Shown here piece after piece: positions 61,275 through 64,000 of a stretch of DNA of 64,000 nucleotides; within the stretch, counting starts at the first letter, position 1, and each line of letters opens with the position of its first letter. The DNA is from Gp6-AA40 sp035649635 (lineage in GTDB: Bacteria; Acidobacteriota; Vicinamibacteria; Vicinamibacterales; UBA2999). The notes under the pieces were generated by a model, which saw only the letters and a list, made by a program, of their open reading frames with translations, was not told the origin of the DNA and made no database searches. The position numbers were made by a program, and so were the translations under genes. Location: positions 1 to 64,000 of the forward strand of contig DASRJE010000140.1 of NCBI GenBank assembly GCA_035649635.1. The letters run 5' to 3'.

Positions 61275-63233
61275 GTGAAACCGTCTGCTCCCGGCGTACA
61301 GCCCCTTGCCACCATCGATCGAATCGTGACGGTGATGGTCGCCGCCGTCACATTTGTGCTGCGATGGCTGACGCTCGATTTCGACAACGACTACTTCATG
61401 CACATGGCGTGGGCGGCCGACATGCTGCGCGGCCAGTGGCCCGTGCGCGATTTCGTGGAGCCAGGCTTTCCGCTTCAGACGTTCCTGGCTTATGCGGGGC
61501 TGCGCTACGGCGGCTATCAACTCTCCTGGGAAGGTTTCATTGCGGGCGCGTTCATCTCAATCAGTGTCGCGCTGGCCTACATCCTTTGTCGTCGCATGGG
61601 AGTGCCGCGATGGCTTTCGGTGGTCGCGGCGGTGATCGCCTTCGCGACCTTTCCGCGGTTGTATACGTACCCGAAGGCGTTTGTGTATCCCGCCGCGATG
61701 TGGGCGCTCCTCTGTTATCAAAGCCACCCGAGTCCCCGATCGCTTTTCCTCGTCGTACTCGGGACTGCCGTGGCCTTTCTCTTCCGCCACGATCATGCCG
61801 CGTGGATCGTGCCATCCACGCTTCTCGGCCTGGCTTTTTGCCACTGGCGAAATCCGCGATTTCTGGCAAGGACGATCGGCTCCTATGGGATCGCGAGCCT
61901 GGTGATGGTCTCACCGTGGCTCATCTGGGTCGCGCTTTCGGGGCATGCAGGTCAGTATTTGAGCTTCCTGGTGGAACGGGGTGAAGGCCTCACGGATCGG
62001 GCCCGACTGCCACTTCAGATCTTCGAGTTCGATAACACGGCTCCGATTGTCACGTTTGCTCCGGTTGAATACCCGGTCATCGGCATTCGATGGGCCGCAG
62101 CCGTACCCGACGAGCAACGCCGAGCGCTGGAGGCACGATATCGTCTGCTGGCGCTGCCCGACGATCCGGATCGATATCGGTTGACGAATCTCGACTCAGA
62201 CAACGTCAGGGCGCTCCTGAGCGACCCGGCCGTCGAGGACACGAGCGGCATCGACAGGCGATCGATGCGCACCCCCGACGGCGCGTTTCCGTGGCTGTAT
62301 CTCCAACTGCAACGATACATGCCGCTCATCCGGCTGCGCGTGTTGCCTGGATTTGTGAAGCCTGTCAACGCCGAACCGTGGCTCACCGATGTGACTTTTT
62401 TTATCCCGTGGTTCGTCCTCGTCGTCGAACTTATCGGGCGCGCGCGCCCCCTGGTCGCCCAGCGACACGATAGCGACAGCCGCGCCACTGCTCTCATCGT
62501 TCCGACGGCGGCGCTGTCGATCATCACGTATCAAACGCTCGTTCGCGCATCTCCAGACTCCCGACTAGGCGACATCGTGGCATTGACCGCCTTCCTCCTC
62601 GCGTGGAGCGTATGGCGTCTGTGGACACTGGGCGGGATGGCGAAGCTCGTCGCACGACCGTTGACGGTCGTCGTCCTCCTGCTCACGCTTGCGAGCGCTG
62701 TCACTTACGGGCGCGTCATCACGCGCGTCGGCGGCGTCGGCGTTGATGGGCCCATCAACTTCGCAAGACGCTTGTCGGGCGTGGGCGCGTTGTACGCGAC
62801 CAGGCCGCTCGACCTCTACGCACCACCGGGGGCGACCGGACTTGCAGGGGTATCGCGATGGCTCAACGAATGCACAGACGAAAACGCCAGGGTGGCCCTG
62901 ATCGGATTCGAGCCGCAGGTTTTTTTCATCTCCGAGCGCAGTTTCGCGGGCGGCCTGGCGTTTTACGATCTCGGCTGGAACAGCTCTGACGAGGATCAGG
63001 CGCTGGTCATCGAGCGCTGGTCCCGACAGCAGGTCCCGGTCGTTCTCGCCATGGAATCCGAGTGGGGATCGTTCTCACGTGACTACCCCGCGATTCGTCG
63101 TTGGATCGATGTGCATTACGAGATGGTGCAGCAGTCAGCGTTCGAGGGCGCCAAGCCGCTGACGGTGCTCACAGGCCGAACGCTTGCGTCCGTGCGAGAG
63201 CATCAGTCGACGGGTCTTCCTTGTTTTCGTTGA
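61275..63233 (+). CDS. Multi-membrane GT-C-like protein with VEDTSGIDR loop domain
   Basis: A 652-residue paralogue of 30998-32953: DFDNDYFMHMAWAADMLRGQWPVRDFVEPG in the first extracytoplasmic loop, TYPKAFVYP, FRHDHAAW, an extracytoplasmic domain at about 271-330 ending AVEDTSGIDRR, then further membrane segments and a soluble C-terminal part. GTG start, divergent from the gene at 59558-61240 with a 34-base gap. Likely a lipid-linked sugar transferase; no family name is certain. Confidence 0.72.
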   Translation: MKPSAPGVQPLATIDRIVTVMVAAVTFVLRWLTLDFDNDYFMHMAWAADMLRGQWPVRDFVEPGFPLQTFLAYAGLRYGGYQLSWEGFIAGAFISISVALAYILCRRMGVPRWLSVVAAVIAFATFPRLYTYPKAFVYPAAMWALLCYQSHPSPRSLFLVVLGTAVAFLFRHDHAAWIVPSTLLGLAFCHWRNPRFLARTIGSYGIASLVMVSPWLIWVALSGHAGQYLSFLVERGEGLTDRARLPLQIFEFDNTAPIVTFAPVEYPVIGIRWAAAVPDEQRRALEARYRLLALPDDPDRYRLTNLDSDNVRALLSDPAVEDTSGIDRRSMRTPDGAFPWLYLQLQRYMPLIRLRVLPGFVKPVNAEPWLTDVTFFIPWFVLVVELIGRARPLVAQRHDSDSRATALIVPTAALSIITYQTLVRASPDSRLGDIVALTAFLLAWSVWRLWTLGGMAKLVARPLTVVVLLLTLASAVTYGRVITRVGGVGVDGPINFARRLSGVGALYATRPLDLYAPPGATGLAGVSRWLNECTDENARVALIGFEPQVFFISERSFAGGLAFYDLGWNSSDEDQALVIERWSRQQVPVVLAMESEWGSFSRDYPAIRRWIDVHYEMVQQSAFEGAKPLTVLTGRTLASVREHQSTGLPCFR

Positions 63234-63275
63234 CCACGCTCCCACCGGAGGTGATCTAGCGTCGTCCACGTCCCG

Positions 63276-63959
63276 TCAGACGGGCACGCCGAAACCGTCG
63301 GAGCCGCGGGCAAGCTGACGCGCGGGATTCCCGACCCACACGCCCCCAGGTGTCTGGATGCTCTTCGTGACGACGGCGCCCATTCCGATGACGCTGTCGT
63401 CGGCAATGGAAAGACGATCGCCGATGCTGCTGTTGGCGCCGATGAAGCAGCGCTCGCCAATGCTCGTGAGCCCGTTGATGACGGCGCCCGATGCGATGAA
63501 ACAGTCGTTGCCGATGACGCAGCGATGAGTGATCGTCGCGGCGGCCCACATCGTGACGTCGTGTCCGAGTTGCGCGTGATGCTGGATCACGCAGGACTCG
63601 GACACGAAGCAGTTCTCACCGATCACTGTGTTCGGCCAGACGAACGCTCGGGAGCTGACATACGATTCGCAGTGAAATCCCAGGTCCTTGACGATACCGA
63701 AGAGACGACGCCGTACCCGATTCAAAGAGTTGAACGAGACGGCGACGTACGCGCCGAATTCATCCGGCGGGTAGCGTTCGACCAGTCGCTCGAGTGGGAC
63801 GATCGGAAGTCCGTACAGGTCGGATTCCGACAGATAGGCGCCCTCCACGGCGAAGGCCGCGATGGTATGCGGAGAGTCATGCGTGAAGTACTCGTACGCG
63901 ATTTGGGCGGTCTCGCCGGCACCGACGATGATCAGGTTCCGACCCGCGTTTGACATCAT
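63276..63959 (-). CDS. Sugar O-acyltransferase of the NeuD/PglD family
   Basis: A 227-residue protein. Residues 1 to about 90 are a Rossmann-like N-domain (NLIIVGAGETAQIAYEYF); residues about 100-220 are a left-handed beta helix of hexapeptide repeats (VIGENCFVSESCVIQ, VIGNDCFIASGAVIN, SIGERCFIGANSSIG) ending GVWVGNPARQL. It would acetylate a sugar nucleotide or nonulosonic acid with acetyl-CoA. Two Mets begin the protein; upstream of it, the last 41 bases of the window show nothing I can assign. Confidence 0.85.
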   Translation of the reverse strand: MMSNAGRNLIIVGAGETAQIAYEYFTHDSPHTIAAFAVEGAYLSESDLYGLPIVPLERLVERYPPDEFGAYVAVSFNSLNRVRRRLFGIVKDLGFHCESYVSSRAFVWPNTVIGENCFVSESCVIQHHAQLGHDVTMWAAATITHRCVIGNDCFIASGAVINGLTSIGERCFIGANSSIGDRLSIADDSVIGMGAVVTKSIQTPGGVWVGNPARQLARGSDGFGVPV

Positions 63960-64000
63960 GGCTCTTCGCCTCGAGGCGTCGTGTGCCCTCAGAGCGTCTT

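Noticed and set aside
63960..64000. Possible end of another minus-strand gene at the right edge
   Set aside because: A TGA is present at 63989-63991 but too little sequence remains to support a gene.

Overview
The window is about 64 kb of GC-rich chromosomal DNA. It probably comes from an Acidobacteriota-type bacterium, perhaps the Vicinamibacteria lineage. I infer this from the Hanks kinase fused to a TolB-like propeller, the DUF6282-type amidohydrolase, the base composition and the many short palindromic intergenic repeats; there is no rRNA here to prove it. I see no tRNA, rRNA, CRISPR array, phage or complete insertion sequence.

Layout. Bases 1-11.6 kb are ordinary housekeeping and accessory genes: a Ser/Thr kinase cut by the window edge and broken by a frameshift, a transglutaminase/ABC exporter operon, the ergothioneine pair egtB-egtD, thiS-thiG and a secreted amidohydrolase-like protein. 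From 11.7 kb to the right end lies a very large surface-polysaccharide locus, almost all on the minus strand. It holds sugar-nucleotide genes (gmd plus an RmlD-like reductase, a DegT aminotransferase, NeuB with a PtmA-like SDR, a CMP-sugar synthetase, a transketolase, an aldehyde dehydrogenase, a HAD phosphatase), a WecA/MraY-type initiating transferase, GT2 and GT4 glycosyltransferases, large multi-membrane GT-C-like proteins, methyltransferases, three Fe(II)/2-oxoglutarate oxygenases, a NeuD-like acyltransferase, and a Wzm/Wzt ABC exporter whose Wzt carries a C-terminal domain.

How the genes may work together. Export looks ABC-dependent (51588-53724). Around the exporter are two large families with no close named relatives that I recognise. 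Family A is a GT-B-like protein of about 480-530 residues with five copies. Family B is a domain of about 330 residues with four copies, marked by GPWxxEVGFELLYW. One protein (48923-51586) is an A-B fusion, one (39042-41240) is a GT2-B fusion, and another GT2-B fusion (56109-58255) has been split by a single-base frameshift. Two FkbM-like methyltransferases and two oxygenases carry N-terminal coiled coils and could act as chain-end modifiers read by Wzt. NeuB and a CMP-sugar synthetase point to a nonulosonic (sialic-like) acid, but no NeuC-type epimerase is present in the window.

The most unusual signal is non-coding. Gene junctions are occupied by several families of palindromic elements. 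One is a 140-160 bp, three-hairpin element with four copies in which the stem sequences change but pairing is kept. Several of these repeats supply stop codons, N-terminal codons or internal codons to the adjoining genes.
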